64,000 bases of DNA from Turnera subulata (taxonomy: Eukaryota; Streptophyta; Magnoliopsida; Malpighiales; Passifloraceae). A program made the translations under genes and the position numbers. The stretch lies in assembly GCA_028386065.3 (NCBI GenBank), contig JAKUCV010003604.1, forward strand, positions 31,202-95,201. The letters are read 5' to 3'. Positions 20,777 to 33,700 of the stretch are shown here, one piece after another; within the stretch, counting starts at the first letter, position 1; the number at the start of each line of letters is the position of its first letter. The notes under the pieces are model-generated. The model did not search any database and had not been told where the DNA came from. It saw nothing but the letters and a program-made list of their open reading frames with translations.

Positions 20777-23283
20777 GCTTAATTGACTAACCAGTAAACA
20801 CGAAGTCCATAGTCAACAGGCCAACACGAAACACAAGACATTGGGTGTTTCAACTTCTGCTAACAAGCTTGTGAAATTGCAATGCTCAGCACTTGTTGTT
20901 TCTTCTACTTTTAATTTCGAACTCACGCAAGAAATCTGGATACAAGACAATGTTATCACATAGTACTCCTAACTAATTGGGTTAGAAAAAATTTAGTGAA
21001 TAAAATTCTTGTACAGTCTATTACTGGGTTCAATACATTTTACCCCCCTGAACTTTTAGTCAAATTAGACTTGACCCCTGAACTAAAAAAACCGGTATTT
21101 TAACCCCTAAACTTCAATATTCTCCGATTAAGCCCTTTTGGTTGGACCGATACCGACTCCGTTAACAGAATTAACGGAGCTTACCGATGTTGGACACGTG
21201 GCCTGATCGAGACCGTTGATATTTACCCCTAGGTTTTCCTTTTTTTTTCTTTTTTCCTTTTTCTTTTGAGAAAGAGAGAAAGAGGAGTGGGTTTAGGTTG
21301 TAAAATTAATTTTTTAATGTTTCTTCATCATTTTTTTTAATTTTTAAAGACTCAATTTGAATTTTTTAAAAAAAACTAAAATTTACGTTTCTGTAAAGTT
21401 AGAAAACAGTAAAGTAATTTTTTAAGTTATATTTAGATCTTAGTGATTGAAGCCTTTTTGTCTTTCCTTTCTTCGTTTTTTTTTAAAATAAAATAAGAGA
21501 AAGAAATTTTATCAAACACATAAATAGGGTCATAGTTCTCATCAAGTTTTTTTTCCTTTTCCTCCTACCATTCAAATATTTTATTTTTCTTGTTTTAAAT
21601 GTAATAACTGTTAAAGTTTGGTTTTTCAGCTTTTTTTTCCTTTTTTATAATTTTTTTATTTTTTTTAAAGAATATAAACGATAAAAGATTATACAATTAG
21701 AGTCAATTTTTTCATCTTTTTAAAAATTTTTAAAATTAAAGATTCAATTTAATAATTTTTTAATTCAAAATTTCGTTTTCATGAAATATTTAGAAAACCA
21801 AAAAGTAATTTCATATTTATGTTCTTTCTTTTTCTCTCTTTCATAAAAGTTTTTTTTCGTTTTCTTAAAAAATTAACTAATAGAAAAATAAATTTTATCA
21901 AATAGATAACTAAGCCAATTTTTTTTCTTATGATATAAATATTTTATTTTTTTGCTTTGCTTATAAAAGGTAATAATCATTAAATGGTTTGTCTTTTTTT
22001 CATTTTTATAACTTTTTCAACAAACAAAAATGAAAAAAAATCAAACGGTGTTGATCTTGCCACGTGTCGATCATCGGTGCATTCCGTTAAGTCAACTAAC
22101 ACCAATGTGAAAACCCTAACGGAGAAGGGTTAAAATGTGGAATTGTAAAGTTCAGGGGGTAAAATACCGGTTTTTTTAGTTCAGGGGTTAAGTGTAGTTT
22201 GACCAAAAGTTCAGGGGGGTAAAATGTATTGAACCCGTCTATTACTATTAATATCTCTACTACTTCAACTATTTTGAATGCTTTCCCAATGATTGTGCAA
22301 AATCTTTAAACTACCTATATTGACAAACAAGGGAGTTGGACAAGTGAGGAACGCCAGAACTTGGGGGCTAACAACCTATACTTAGGTGGCCACGTTGTTA
22401 TGTTGCAATGCTCAACCTTTATTTGTCATCGACTCTTTTCTTGTCTTCACGCCCCTGGCAAAACGCAGCTATCAGAGATAATGCTAGGCAATTCATGCAG
22501 CTAGACCAAACAACATAATCCCATCGACGCAAATCACCAATGAGTAATTCATTGATATAGAAGAATTCATCCATTGCAAACCAAATATTAATAAGATAAT
22601 TCAGTTCCACATAAACAAACTCACAAGGTTTTCTCATCAAAGAGACTACTATCATCCAGCTCCTTCAGAAAAAGCCATTACTATCCTCCAGCAGATAGTC
22701 ACCGAAACTACTATAAGAAAAGTCAAGAGAAGTAGTAATTTCTGCAGCACTAGGACTTGATATAGATAAATGATGGATATTGGCCAAGTAAAAACACGAA
22801 AGAGTGGCAACTGCTGCTCAAGAGATTTAAGGATAACTCAGCCAGACAACAACTAGAAGGCCTTTTCTGAGATTATTGACTTCCTTGAGAGGAAACGCTA
22901 TTATCAAGCGGACAGCAGACAGTCCCTTAATTTTCCAGAAAGAGGCACTAATTATGCGGCAATGAAGCATGAGATGAATCACGGGGAAAGAGCTAGTAAA
23001 AGCAAAATGTAGATACAGATTCAGAGTCAGACCCGTTAAAGACGTTAAAATGCTTCGGACGGTATCTGGGTACTGAACAATGTTGAAATTACATGAGGAC
23101 GAAATTATGCTCCTACAATTCAAGATATGATCAAGATATCCCCCCAAAAGAATTCTAATTTCCATAGCCATATCAGAGAAGAATAAACAACAAAGCCATC
23201 TAGAGGCTAGTCCACTCCAGACACTTGTCTGCAAGAAACAAAACTCACTAGCATGCATTAGGCATAATCCAAATGCAAGGTTC
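20777..23283. repeat. segmental duplication, right copy
   Basis: Counterpart of 16333-17822, carrying the MULE-type insertion. It continues without a break into the intact F-box gene on the right. Confidence 0.85.
21026..22236. mobile_element. non-autonomous Mutator-like element, 1211 bp
   Basis: Terminal inverted repeats of about 100 bp: left GGGTTCAATACATTTTACCC, right its reverse complement, continuing with few mismatches through the acccctgaactaaaaaaacc part. It is flanked by a 10-bp direct repeat GTCTATTACT (21016-21025 and 22237-22246), within the 9-11 bp typical of Mutator-like elements. The left segmental copy has this site once and empty (near 16616-16630). The AT-rich interior holds no transposase ORF. 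Confidence 0.88.
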
Positions 23284-24357
23284 TGTACAAAACAGAGGTT
23301 TCCCAATGAGTTTCTCAACACTCTTATCACAAATGTTATAAACCCCAATATTGTTGCCGCCATATGGACTCTGGCAATATCTCTCAGCAAAATCATCAGT
23401 GAAATAGATACAATGCTCCTTGAACTCAGGATGCTCCGCAGTGGACAAACAAATCGCTTGATTTAGCCCCAAGAACAGTGATTGCCCAGGCAAACTGTAC
23501 GATGTCCATCTCTTCCTCTCCTCATCCAATCTAACAACTATGAACTTGCCACAATTGCCATTGGCTCCATCATTTCGAAACTTTCTGTCAATGATCCTGT
23601 AAACCATAAGAAGCTCACCTTGAGTAGAAACTGCTAGATATTGACGACCCTCATTCAACACATTCATTGGCAAAATAACTCCTAGTGTAGGAGACAAATC
23701 ATTAACAGGATCCCAATCTGAGAGATCCCAACTTATTAAAGCACCATGACTGGTGGCAGCATAGAACTTACCCTTGTAGTAACACACATCATCCACGGGG
23801 CCTTCATTTCTTGGTAAAAAGAACCATTCATTATGACAAGGTTTACAAAAGGCTAGCGTCCCACCAGTAACGCCCATGACAATGAAATCATCACCTCCTG
23901 ATGGGTTGGCCGAGAAGGCAGCTCTTTCTATGAACCGCGTAACTATACTCTCCGGCAGCAACCCACCTCTAATCCCAGCAATCTCGGGAAAGGAGTGAGA
24001 CGGTGGCAACCAAACCCTGGATTTAGTTAGTGGATTCAGCAAGAACATTTCGCCTTGGAAGTCCCCAGTAAACAAATATCCAAAAGCAGAACCAAAACAG
24101 CGCCTGCCATCAAGTTCCGGGAGGCTAATTTGGTAGATGGTTTGATCTCTGGCATTATAAATATCCCTTGTATTCGGCGAGTGTTTGTCTTGTGGGAGGA
24201 GGAGCAGGGAATGGGAAAGACCGTAGCTTTGCTTTTGGGTTGCTATTGATCTGAATAATTTGCATACACTAAGGAAGCTACGCCGGTCTAACATATCAAG
24301 CCCGTCGAAAATGAGGGTCCAGAGAGCTTGAGGAAGGCTGAGCCACAATGAATCCAT
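23248..24357 (-). CDS. F-box/KIB1-4 beta-propeller (DUF295) protein
   Basis: Single-exon gene of 369 residues beginning MDSLWLSLPQALWTLIFDGL; the frame is open 37 codons further up, but this start puts the F-box in its usual N-terminal place. Residues 1-45 fit a short F-box (LPQALWTLIFDGL...FLSVCKLFRSIA). The rest is the DUF295/KIB beta-propeller, with the typical blocks LLNPLTKSRVWLPP, DDVCYYKGKFYA, VVRLDEERKRWT and a final HCIYFTDD followed by a YNICDKSVEKL-like closing. Such proteins are predicted SCF ubiquitin-ligase adaptors; KIB1 itself targets BIN2-type kinases, but this family is large and the target is unknown. A fragment of its 3' end is repeated at 17776-17822. Confidence 0.88.
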   Translation of the reverse strand: MDSLWLSLPQALWTLIFDGLDMLDRRSFLSVCKLFRSIATQKQSYGLSHSLLLLPQDKHSPNTRDIYNARDQTIYQISLPELDGRRCFGSAFGYLFTGDFQGEMFLLNPLTKSRVWLPPSHSFPEIAGIRGGLLPESIVTRFIERAAFSANPSGGDDFIVMGVTGGTLAFCKPCHNEWFFLPRNEGPVDDVCYYKGKFYAATSHGALISWDLSDWDPVNDLSPTLGVILPMNVLNEGRQYLAVSTQGELLMVYRIIDRKFRNDGANGNCGKFIVVRLDEERKRWTSYSLPGQSLFLGLNQAICLSTAEHPEFKEHCIYFTDDFAERYCQSPYGGNNIGVYNICDKSVEKLIGKPLFCTEPCIWIMPNAC

Positions 24358-25529
24358 AGTTTTTGCGATCTTTTTCTCCTCTGTAACAACAGGGGTGTTC
24401 CTCGTATCAATACAATATTGCTGCTCTTCGTCTGACCTATGAATAAACAGTCTGCATTCGCAGAACAATATTCAGTGATCAAATAAATATGTGTGTTCTC
24501 GGACAAATTTAAGATAATACGAAGAACAAGATACCTGACAACTTCACTGGGTCCTCCTCCTCACGTGGAATTTGATTCCCTCTCCTACAATCATGATAAG
24601 GAAACGAGACTTACAGCAGATGATGACAAAAAGGGCAGAAGTACGTTTGTTGTTTGAGTTTCATCTGACACCACCAAGAGATTATCCAAGAACTTAAGAT
24701 GTTCGAGTTCCAGTTGAAACACGATAACGTCTTTTAACCGATTCACCACCGAGTGGAACAAAACCAACAGAAGGGAGAGAACAATCAAGAAGTCCCAAAG
24801 TGTGCATTGGGCTGGGCTAATCTGCCAATCTTGCCCTCCATAGTGGCTTGCTGGCAAGCCCAGTATATTTAATCAATGCTTTATAGTAAGCTGATCAAGC
24901 GAAAGCCCCTAGGGAGAAAATCGCCACGATTGCAAATGAGGTGCCCTGTTCTCCTGCAAAAGCCTCCCGTATTTCACATCGAATTGCTTGATTAATCCCC
25001 AAAACTGTAAGCATTGAATCGCAAGAAATCAGAACGACTGGAACATGCCACTTTGTCAGTTTGTTGAATTTTTTATTCCTGGTGGCAACCGCTTATATAT
25101 TCTCTATGTTTTTTTTCTTGAGGGCAGATGCAGTACACTTATCAATGAAAAGATTTGGTTCCGAAATTAAAGTTTTTAAAAATTGAACAATGCAAATGAT
25201 ATTAGGGAGCAACTGTGAAACTGTGTACATTGAAGTTTGTAGACTATATACTGTACAATGATTATCAACAGTGATTATCAAGTGTCAACGCTTTTATACA
25301 CAACAGCTCGAAGGCCACTTTTCCAGGTCAAAGGAAAAAAGAAAAAGAAAAAAATCCACAACTGTTTACTGCATCAGTCAAAGTACACAAAATCTTCCAT
25401 TATCTCGTAATGAAGCAGGAGGGGCCACGGGGCAGAACCAAGAAAAGAACATGGAAAGGGTTTTGAAACAAGCATTGACACTCTGTCGCCAATATCAGTT
25501 CCTCTTTTAATAATCAAGCAGATCTCTTG
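24358..25529. other. intergenic between F-box gene and OSB 3' end
   Basis: 5' flank of the F-box gene and 3' flank of the OSB gene. Minus-strand ORFs here (for example 24591-24857) show no family features. No RNA gene found. Confidence 0.4.
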
Positions 25530-27538
25530 TTAGACACTATACATCCACTGAGAGACAGGAGGATGATGACCTGCATCTTCCCTTTGGCATTCTTCAGCCA
25601 TTCTGGAATCAAGCAGTTGAAGTTGTCTTTTGACCCATGGGGGATCATCTGCGCTCAACCAAAGAGCCTCATCGGTATGTTTGTGTTTAAAATCAGGTGA
25701 CCTTGGATTTTTTTTCCCTTTCCTATTATCCCACCAATCATGTGGGTCGCTGAAAAAGACCTGCCACAAGCGAAGCTTGTCTTTGAACACATCATCTTGG
25801 AACCCTGCAACCATTCTAGAATCAAGAAATTCGAGTTGTCTTTTGATCCATGGTGGATCATTTTCCGACAGCCAAAGAGCCTCACCAGTATCCTTGTGCT
25901 TAAAATCAGGGAACCGAGAATGTTTCTTATTTGTCCTCCAATCAAACCATTCATGCGGACGGCTGAAAAAAGCTTGCCACAGTTGGAGGCGCTTTACAGA
26001 CCTCTCACTTCCAATTTCACCTAAATATGTTACAAAAGACCGAGATGTATAAGCAGGGGGAATAGAAACCTAACACATTGGATCAGGCTAGATACTATAG
26101 TATGATGCAATAAGCAACTACAACAACACTGATACAAAAGAGGACCTCCTAAGTGCAAAGCAGAGAAGCGCAAAAGGTCAAAATCATCCATCATTTCAGA
26201 ACAAGGCTTCACATAACAAAAAGTCCAATATTCACAACTAAAATATCTAAAGCTCCATATTCTGATGTTTGTTGATATAGAAACCATTTTCAAAATGGAA
26301 CAGCAATAAAAGGAGACATATACCGCTTTTCTAAAATTACTCAATTCAGCTGATGTTCACACTAGGGTTGAGAAGGGCAAGGGGACGAGTCTCATGCTGA
26401 AGTCTAATCCATGTAGTACTTTTAACCGAAAACAAAATTCGTTTCCAAAACAAAACCTCTAATGAAGAAAAGGGAAATGATACCTTCTCTTGATAGTGTT
26501 TTCTCGTATTTTGGACAGGCTTCTGGCTGTGGGTTATCAGGTTCTTGAAAGGTTTCTGATGCTGAGACCTCATCCTTTTGGCAGCCTTCTGATCGGGATT
26601 CATCATGGCCACCAGAGATTGAACTTTCATTTTGTCGTGCAACATAATACACTTCATCCGCAACTATCTACACAGCGGAGAGGAGGAAGAGGAAAACATC
26701 ATTACAAATCCAAATTCGTTTGGTTAGGTTAATTGCCAATACCATGTATAGCTAGTATGCAAATGCTCAGTCATACGGTAGACATGAGGGTAGGGGAGTC
26801 AACTGAAACAACAAAATCTTAGCTATGCATTTATCCAAATTCAGAAGCCCTACTTATTTTGCAGGCCCTACACCAAAAAGTGGAGACAACTTAACCAGAA
26901 ATGCAACTAATTTAGTGAATAGTTCAAAAAAGGATAAAAGATTCTGTCTTGTGAACCTTGTAATGTAGAGTAGCATTGTGATCATTATCAGTCGAAGTGT
27001 AAGATCTCAAGGGCCCCGAAACATACACATAATCGTCGCGCTTGAGATGTTGGATGCACATTCTGGCCGTGTCATGCCACACTTCCACTTGAATCCTGTC
27101 CACAGATTAACAAAATTTAAAATTTTAATCCCCCAACCTCACCAAAAAAAAAAAAGAGAAAAAGAAAGAAAGAAGCTTTTCATGAATAACAGCAGACCTG
27201 AACGGGTGATTAGAATCAAGGGGATTTCTCGTGGAGAGAAAGGTGTAAGCCCCGAAGTTACGGCCTTTGGTGTTGTAAATTACCGGCCGCCGATCCACCG
27301 TTCCGATAAAGCTGGCCGTGTTATGCAGCCTAGGATTCTCCGGCCATTTTATAGTGGTCGGCCGCTGAGTTTTGAGCTTCTGCCGGTAAACAGCACTGCC
27401 GTGATCCTGGGGTTCTTCTTCGTCTTCATCGGTGGAAGAGTCGGAAAACCTAGAGCACGCAACGGCAGAAGACGACGATGAGAAACGAACGGATCTTTGG
27501 AGGGAAGATCGGGAGACGAAACGGCACAGTTTTAGCAT
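25530..27538 (-). CDS. OSB: organellar single-stranded DNA-binding protein (OSB family)
   Basis: Four exons inferred: 27538-27198, 27095-26957, 26667-26484, 26020-25530, all with GT-AG introns and continuous frame, giving 384 residues. The N-terminus (MLKLCRFVSRSSLQRSVRFSS) is Arg/Ser-rich and almost free of acidic residues, like a mitochondrial or plastid transit peptide. Residues about 70-165 form an SSB-like OB fold (FIGTVDRRPVIY, FGAYTFLST, VEVWHDTARMC, DDYVYVSGPLRSY). The last exon has two plant-specific PDF motifs, each with W-x-x-FF, WWDNR or WFDWR, PDFKHK, EALWL and PPW(V/I)KRQL. OSB proteins bind ssDNA and limit recombination in organelle genomes. Two PDF motifs are within the family range of one to three. 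Confidence 0.93.
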
Positions 27539-29674
27539 GGGTTTAGTTTGCAATTAACTCCATCGGGTGGCGAGTGATGTGCCCAATTTGGGGGTTTTGC
27601 GGTGGAGGAGGGAAGAAGAATTTGAGGGGCGGATTTTTGGCGGGGTGTTTTAACATTTCTGGTTTGAAACCCTAACTAACTGGGTTTTGGTTTTGATTAG
27701 TCTGGAGTTAGCAAGAGGGAGGGCGATCACACAAGACAGCGACGCGTCATTAAAACTGGCGCGGTTGGGCCTTTTGGCCCTGAACAATTTATGGGCCGTT
27801 CATTACCAAGCTGATGATATAAATAATGCGGCTTCAAGGCCTAAGCCGATGGCCCAGTACTCATACTCTGTGAAATTCACAACAGTCCTTTATTTGAGTT
27901 GAAAAGTTGAAACGAATAATTTAATATATAAAATTTTATATTTATATAGGATTAATAAATTATATATTTAGATTGTGCATTCAACTATAATAATACATGT
28001 ATTAATCTTCTTGTGTTCCAGATGCTTAATAATTGCTACATCTAACTCGTCAAACAAAGTTGCGTATTTACTTCAACAATCTTGCTTATAATATATTTTT
28101 TTTTGTACAGTGCAAATATCAATACATTAACAAATTAATTCTTCCATTCTTCTCACCTTATAATTTTTTAACATTTCATTCTTCGTTTCTCGAAACAAAT
28201 GCGACGCCACTGTGACGAGCTGCATATATCACTATTTTGATTATTTTTTTTTGGATTTCATCTATGTGGAGCTTTGTCGAGACTAATCTTGATTTGATCG
28301 GGTTGCACATCTTTTTTTTGGTTTCCCAGCCGGTATTCGGAGCTTTGTTCCGACTAATCCGGTCGACCCACGTCGCGCATCTGGGTATATACAAAAACTC
28401 CAAACCTAGACCTCATTTAAGCGAAGTCAAAAAAATTTATCATTTGGACCAACTCCACATTAATTTAGTAATTTGATTTATTTTGAATAACCATAAGTAT
28501 TTGATAAAACTACTTATTATGTATTAAAAATTCATTACATAATTATCTATATAAACTTGTCGTTGTAGCGTAATCCCACGAAAGAAATGTATATGCTGAC
28601 ACGCCCATTCATTCCCAATCTTCAATTGCTAAATATTATCAGCCTGTTGCATGTGCTGACATCAATTACAATTTACAAGCTTTGCTGACAAAAAAAAAAC
28701 ATTCCATACCAAGAGAACAAAAAATTACCAGCATTTAATTTATATCTACGGATTTCTATGCCATGTTTCGTCGCACCGACTAACCAATTGGAATGTCACC
28801 TAAATTTTGAACTATTGCACCACCGGCGGGACGGCTGCATGCATTGCACATACGAGCTGTAAATTAAACAAGCTGTAAACAGACCTAATTCTCTTGGCTT
28901 TGACGTTCCCGCATGCAAATTAGAAAATTTGATGACTCTACAAGTAGTGGCACTCTATTTCTTTGTTTAATCAATCCAAACAAAATATTTACTTCACTCA
29001 GATAAAAATAAAGTTACAGACGTAAAATACAAAGTATACTAGTATTACCAATTTAGCTGTAGCCAGCGCCAGGTCAACGTTTTCTAGACCTTGTATAGGA
29101 TCCCTTTTTTGTTTTGGTCATTTATAGGAGCCCGTTTTCACGCTTTCTTTAACGGGTCAATTTATATTTGCACAAATTTGTGCCAGCAGGAATATTTAAT
29201 TAATGTCTTCTTTGAGAGCATAGAAAATTAATGCAAGAAAGGAGAAAGCTATCAATCTCCCTACGCTAGCTTTGTACTCTTTACCGTACGCACACGGTGC
29301 CCGGTAGATTTTGTGAGCCTTGACCTTCTGCTGCCCTCCGATTGAAAAAAGTCCACTCCAGTAATCAAAATTACATATAAAACCAAACGCTAGTCTACTC
29401 TACTTTGGTCTCTAGTCTCTGCCGTCAGTGTCGTATAGACACTGCAGCCAATCCACCCAAGACGAATTGATAGTTTCTCCTTTCACTAGGAGGATCTGTT
29501 CAAACACATGATACTGTACGGTTGAAACCAAAAAGGAAGTTGGCCAGGTCTTGATTTTACTACCTTATTTTATTTTATTTCCCTCTTGTTGTATCATCAC
29601 TCTGTGGATTGGATTTTGAGTAAGCTACAAAATTTTTATGCTCACATATGTTTAATGTGTTTGCTGACTATATC
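27539..29674. other. intergenic between OSB and MAPKKK genes, left part
   Basis: OSB promoter side (27539-27700) followed by AT-rich DNA. No coding region or structural RNA is supported. Confidence 0.4.
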
Positions 29675-29692
29675 AACAATAGAAATCAGCGA

Positions 29693-30002
29693 CCACCGGG
29701 AGTGGTGGCCCAGTGGTAAAGCCTTTAGCCTGTCATTTTTAGGATTCGGGTTCGAGTCCTGGCGCTTCCAGTCCCCCATAATAGTGTGATGTGGCTGAAT
29801 ATGGCCTTCCACACTGTGGGGTGGTGGCCGTTGAGCCCGGAGTCTCCCCGACACTATGACGCGTAGCAGGCGAGGGTGTTTGCTGGTGCCCCAGTGGGCG
29901 GTCTCTCCTATGAAGACGGTCTAATGCCAGGATGTAACCGGTATTGACCGGGACCTGGACCGACGGACGATGATGACAGATTGCCTTTTTTTCAGACAAA
30001 AA
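29693..30002 (+). mobile_element. tRNA-derived SINE, about 310 bp
   Basis: The 5' part has RNA polymerase III promoter boxes: box A near 29706 (tggcccagtggtaaagc) and box B near 29747 (gggttcgagtcct), spaced as in a tRNA. A non-tRNA body and a T-rich tail (gccttttttt) follow. It is flanked by direct repeats of 18 bp with two mismatches (aacaatagaaatcagcga at 29675-29692; aacaatggaaatcagtga at 30003-30020), typical of LINE-driven insertion. It lies about 0.8 kb upstream of the MAPKKK start. Confidence 0.85.
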
Positions 30003-30020
30003 AACAATGGAAATCAGTGA

Positions 30021-30776
30021 AGTTCAGTGAAAAAGCAACACATCTACCGCGATAGGAGTCTGCAAGATATTTATGCATCCATGTCATCACAATTACTACA
30101 CACTGATTAGAATAGAACTCCTCAGTCCATTTATCTTACAAAGACATACCAACAACTATGTATATATAGTTGTGTTGATTATAGGCACATGTGGCACATG
30201 CAACAATCATTCCCATCAATTTTTACACACCAAATTATACATCGTATTGATTAAAATTTAAAAGTTACCTCAAAACCCAATAAATTAACTCTAGATACTT
30301 GTTACACAGTGCACAGATCTGCATGTCAACGGTAAATTTCAGTTGAGAGGCTGAAGAGAAGGTAAATAAATTCAGTCAATCAAACAGTACCAAGCTAGCA
30401 CGTACAGTAAAATTAAGATGACGAAAGATATTATCTCATTCTCACCACCACAACAAGTACCCGGAGGTTAAGTCTGAAGTTGCAGTGAGGAGGTGCCAGG
30501 TTCAAGTAATTGGCATGTAACTTCAAACGTTGACCCCCCAAAAAAACAAACCCAGAAGAGCAAGAAAAAACACCACCTAAACGACAAAAGCCACAGCCCC
30601 AAAAGTAAGCAAAGCAAGCGCCAAGAAACCACTCCGGTGTTTCCATCACCACCAGCTCGCTCTTAGCGAAAACAAATTTAGTGACCACCACCACCACCAA
30701 CCCCCCCCCAAAAAACATTGAAGCTTTCACATGAAGCTTTCCCACCAACTTTTCTCCTCCTCCTCCTTAACTCCAA
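30021..30776. other. 5' flank and probable 5' UTR of MAPKKK gene
   Basis: Non-coding. CT-rich sequence from about 30740 leads into the ATG at 30777. Confidence 0.45.
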
Positions 30777-33700
30777 ATGCATCTCTTCCGTAAAACCTCC
30801 TCTCTTCCTTCCTCTCCTTCCCCTTCCCCCACTAACGGCGGCGGCGGCAGCGCCGGTAATTCTCCCCACAACCGTGGCCGCTCCAGGAAACTCGAGCGAC
30901 AAAAGAAGCTCCGGTACGTCTCTGCCTATGACTTTGGCCTCCAGTCCAGTACTACTGACCGGGACCGATCAAACCGACCGGACCGCCCCCGTTCTCCCCC
31001 CGGTTCGCCCAGGAAGCAGCAGCAGTGTCCCTCCCGGTTGGACCACCTCTGCTCCCCTTCTTCCGCCTTGCCGCAACCGTTGCCTCTCCCTGACGCGCCT
31101 TTGACTCGCCGAACCGAGTCGTCGGGTTTGACTTTGCCCCCCATTCTTATCGGTTCGCCCGAAAACGACCCGGGCTCCGTGCTGAAACGGTAAGATCATC
31201 CCTTTTAGATTTGGTATAGAGTAGTAGTAACTAACTGGTAAGTAGTGTGATGATCATTTCATAAATTGTAATTGATTTCGGTTATGTAAAACCGTTAGGG
31301 ATGGCGGGAAGGATACGAAATCGTCGAGCAATTTCCGGGAGAGATTCTCTCAGTTCGCGAATGTTGAAAGCGGCGATGACTTTAAGCTGAGCATACCCGC
31401 AAGGAGTGCTCCGGCCACTGGTTTTTCCAGCCCTAATGTGAGCCCACCAAGATCAAATGGCTCCTCCTCCTCCGCCGCCGCCGCGTGGGATTTTTACCCT
31501 TTTGGCAGCAATTTTGTTGCAGATACACCCAAGCCTTCGACCAATTTGCAGAGAAGACTATCTCACGATTCCAATATCGACAATGGTTACCGCAACTTCA
31601 GACGGGACGTTGCTTCTCCTAGAAGTGCCCCCACAAGTGGTTTCTCTAGCCCTGTTGTTAGCCCGCAAAGATCAAGCACCGGAGATTATCCACCTCCGTT
31701 ATTTTGTGCCCAAGATTTCCAGCTGTGGTCCGAACAAGCTAAGCAGTCGTCGCCGGCGAAAACCATGCACAGCCCTGATCGTTCTCCGAGGAGTAGCCCC
31801 TTGAGGAGTCCTAGGCGGAAACCACAGAGTCCCAATAATAAGTTCTCGTTCCCGCTTCACTGTAAATTGTTTCAGGGGAGCTCTAAAGAGTGGCCGGAAA
31901 GTAGCCGTGTTAGTGCTCATCCGTTGCCACTTCCGCCTGGAGCCTCCCCGTCTCATTCTTCGGTCGTGCCTCCTTCTCCGGCACCATCCATACATCACGC
32001 AACGGAAATGTCGAACGGTTCGCAAAGGAACACTACGACGCAGTGGGTGAAAGGAAGACTTCTCGGTTGCGGTACATATGGGAAAGTTTATGTTGGAACC
32101 CACAGGTACGCCTAGTATTTTGGAACTTCTTTAATTTCTGTATATTAACTTTCCGGCAATGAACACTGGGTTGAAACTGTCGTTTGGCAGAGAGACTGGG
32201 GCTTATTGCGCCATGAAGGAGGTTGATGTTGTCCCTGATGACCCGAAATCTGTCGAATGTATAAAGCAGCTAGAGCAGGTAATATTGGGACTCCCTTTTA
32301 GGCGTGTTTCACTTATGCTCTATGCTTGTACTTGCCTATGCTGAGGATATATCCAATTTGGAGATTTAGTTGGCCGATTTCTAAATTGATTATCTGCTTT
32401 GTTTATTGTAGGAAATTAGAGTCCTCCAGCATCTGAAGCATCCAAATATAGTGCAGTATTATGGAAGTGAAGTGGTAAGTAATTCATTGGTCTTTCTCAT
32501 TTTTTGATTTTTACTCAGTTTGTCTGCTTTTATGCGTATGCATATATGTTCTTGTGTGTATGAGATTGATTTGAGGAGAATGTTCAGGTTGATGATCATT
32601 TTTACATATATCTGGAGTATGTTCATCCTGGATCCATCAATAAGTATATCCATGAGCACTGTGGGCACATGACCGAATCTATAGTTCGCAATTTCACTCG
32701 CCACATTGTCTCTGGTTTGGCTTATTTACATAGCACAAAGACTATCCACAGGTAATTGAGTGTGATCAAAAGTAGTGGAAACTTAAACTTTTAATAAACA
32801 AACTGCTACTGTAATATTCCATTTACTACCTTTCAAGAAATAGTTGACTTAGAGAGGCTTACAAGTAGTAATACCACTGTCTTACATGCACGAGCATTCT
32901 AGATAGAGTAAATTTTTACGATCCTTTTTGGTTGCACCGATCAAGCGACTACCACAGCCTTGGTGTTGTGCTGACATATTAAGTTTTGCTAATCTGAACA
33001 ATTTTACTCTACAGGGATATCAAAGGTGCAAATTTGCTGGTTGATGCCTGTGGCATTGTTAAACTTGCAGATTTTGGAATGGCAAAACATGTGAGATTGA
33101 AATAACTTTGTCTGCTTTCTTCCGCTTTTATACAATATAAAGCAGTTTCTTACCTGGATTTCATTGTACATTCAACTTTGTCTCTGTTCAGCTTAGTGCA
33201 CTATCATATGAGTTGTCTTTGAAGGGCAGCCCACACTGGATGGCTCCAGAGGTATACCATGTTGAAATTACTGTGTTAATTCTCTGTGGGTCATTGCTAC
33301 TTTTTCTTAAGACACATCAATTTTGTGCAGGTCTTGAAAGCTGTCATGCGAAACGATGCAAGTCCAGATCTTGCTTTGGCTGTTGATATATGGAGCTTGG
33401 GCTGTACCGTGATTGAAATGTTCACGGGCAAACCACCCTGGGGTGAAATTCCAGGGGTGAGCTTATAACGATACTTATTTTCTCCTGTTTCCATAAGCCA
33501 GGCTTTTGAAAGATTCCCAAGTATTTTTGGGAGAAGCTACCAATTTGCCCCTAGATTTACTCCTTAAGCCTATGAGACTGCTCCAATATGCTATCATGCT
33601 TCTTCTTTTTGTCAGATTCCCTTTCAAACCCTTTGGAAAATTGTTTTATTAGTTCAGATCCCTGTTTTATTTTTCAAATGCTTCTCCAAAATTGTTCATT

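Noticed and set aside
24591..24857. 88-residue minus-strand ORF
   Set aside because: No recognisable features; lies in the likely 5' flank of the F-box gene.
24880..25070. Minus-strand stretch reading LGINQAI, slightly like LGLNQAI of the F-box gene
   Set aside because: Similarity limited to a few residues; not enough for a pseudogene call.
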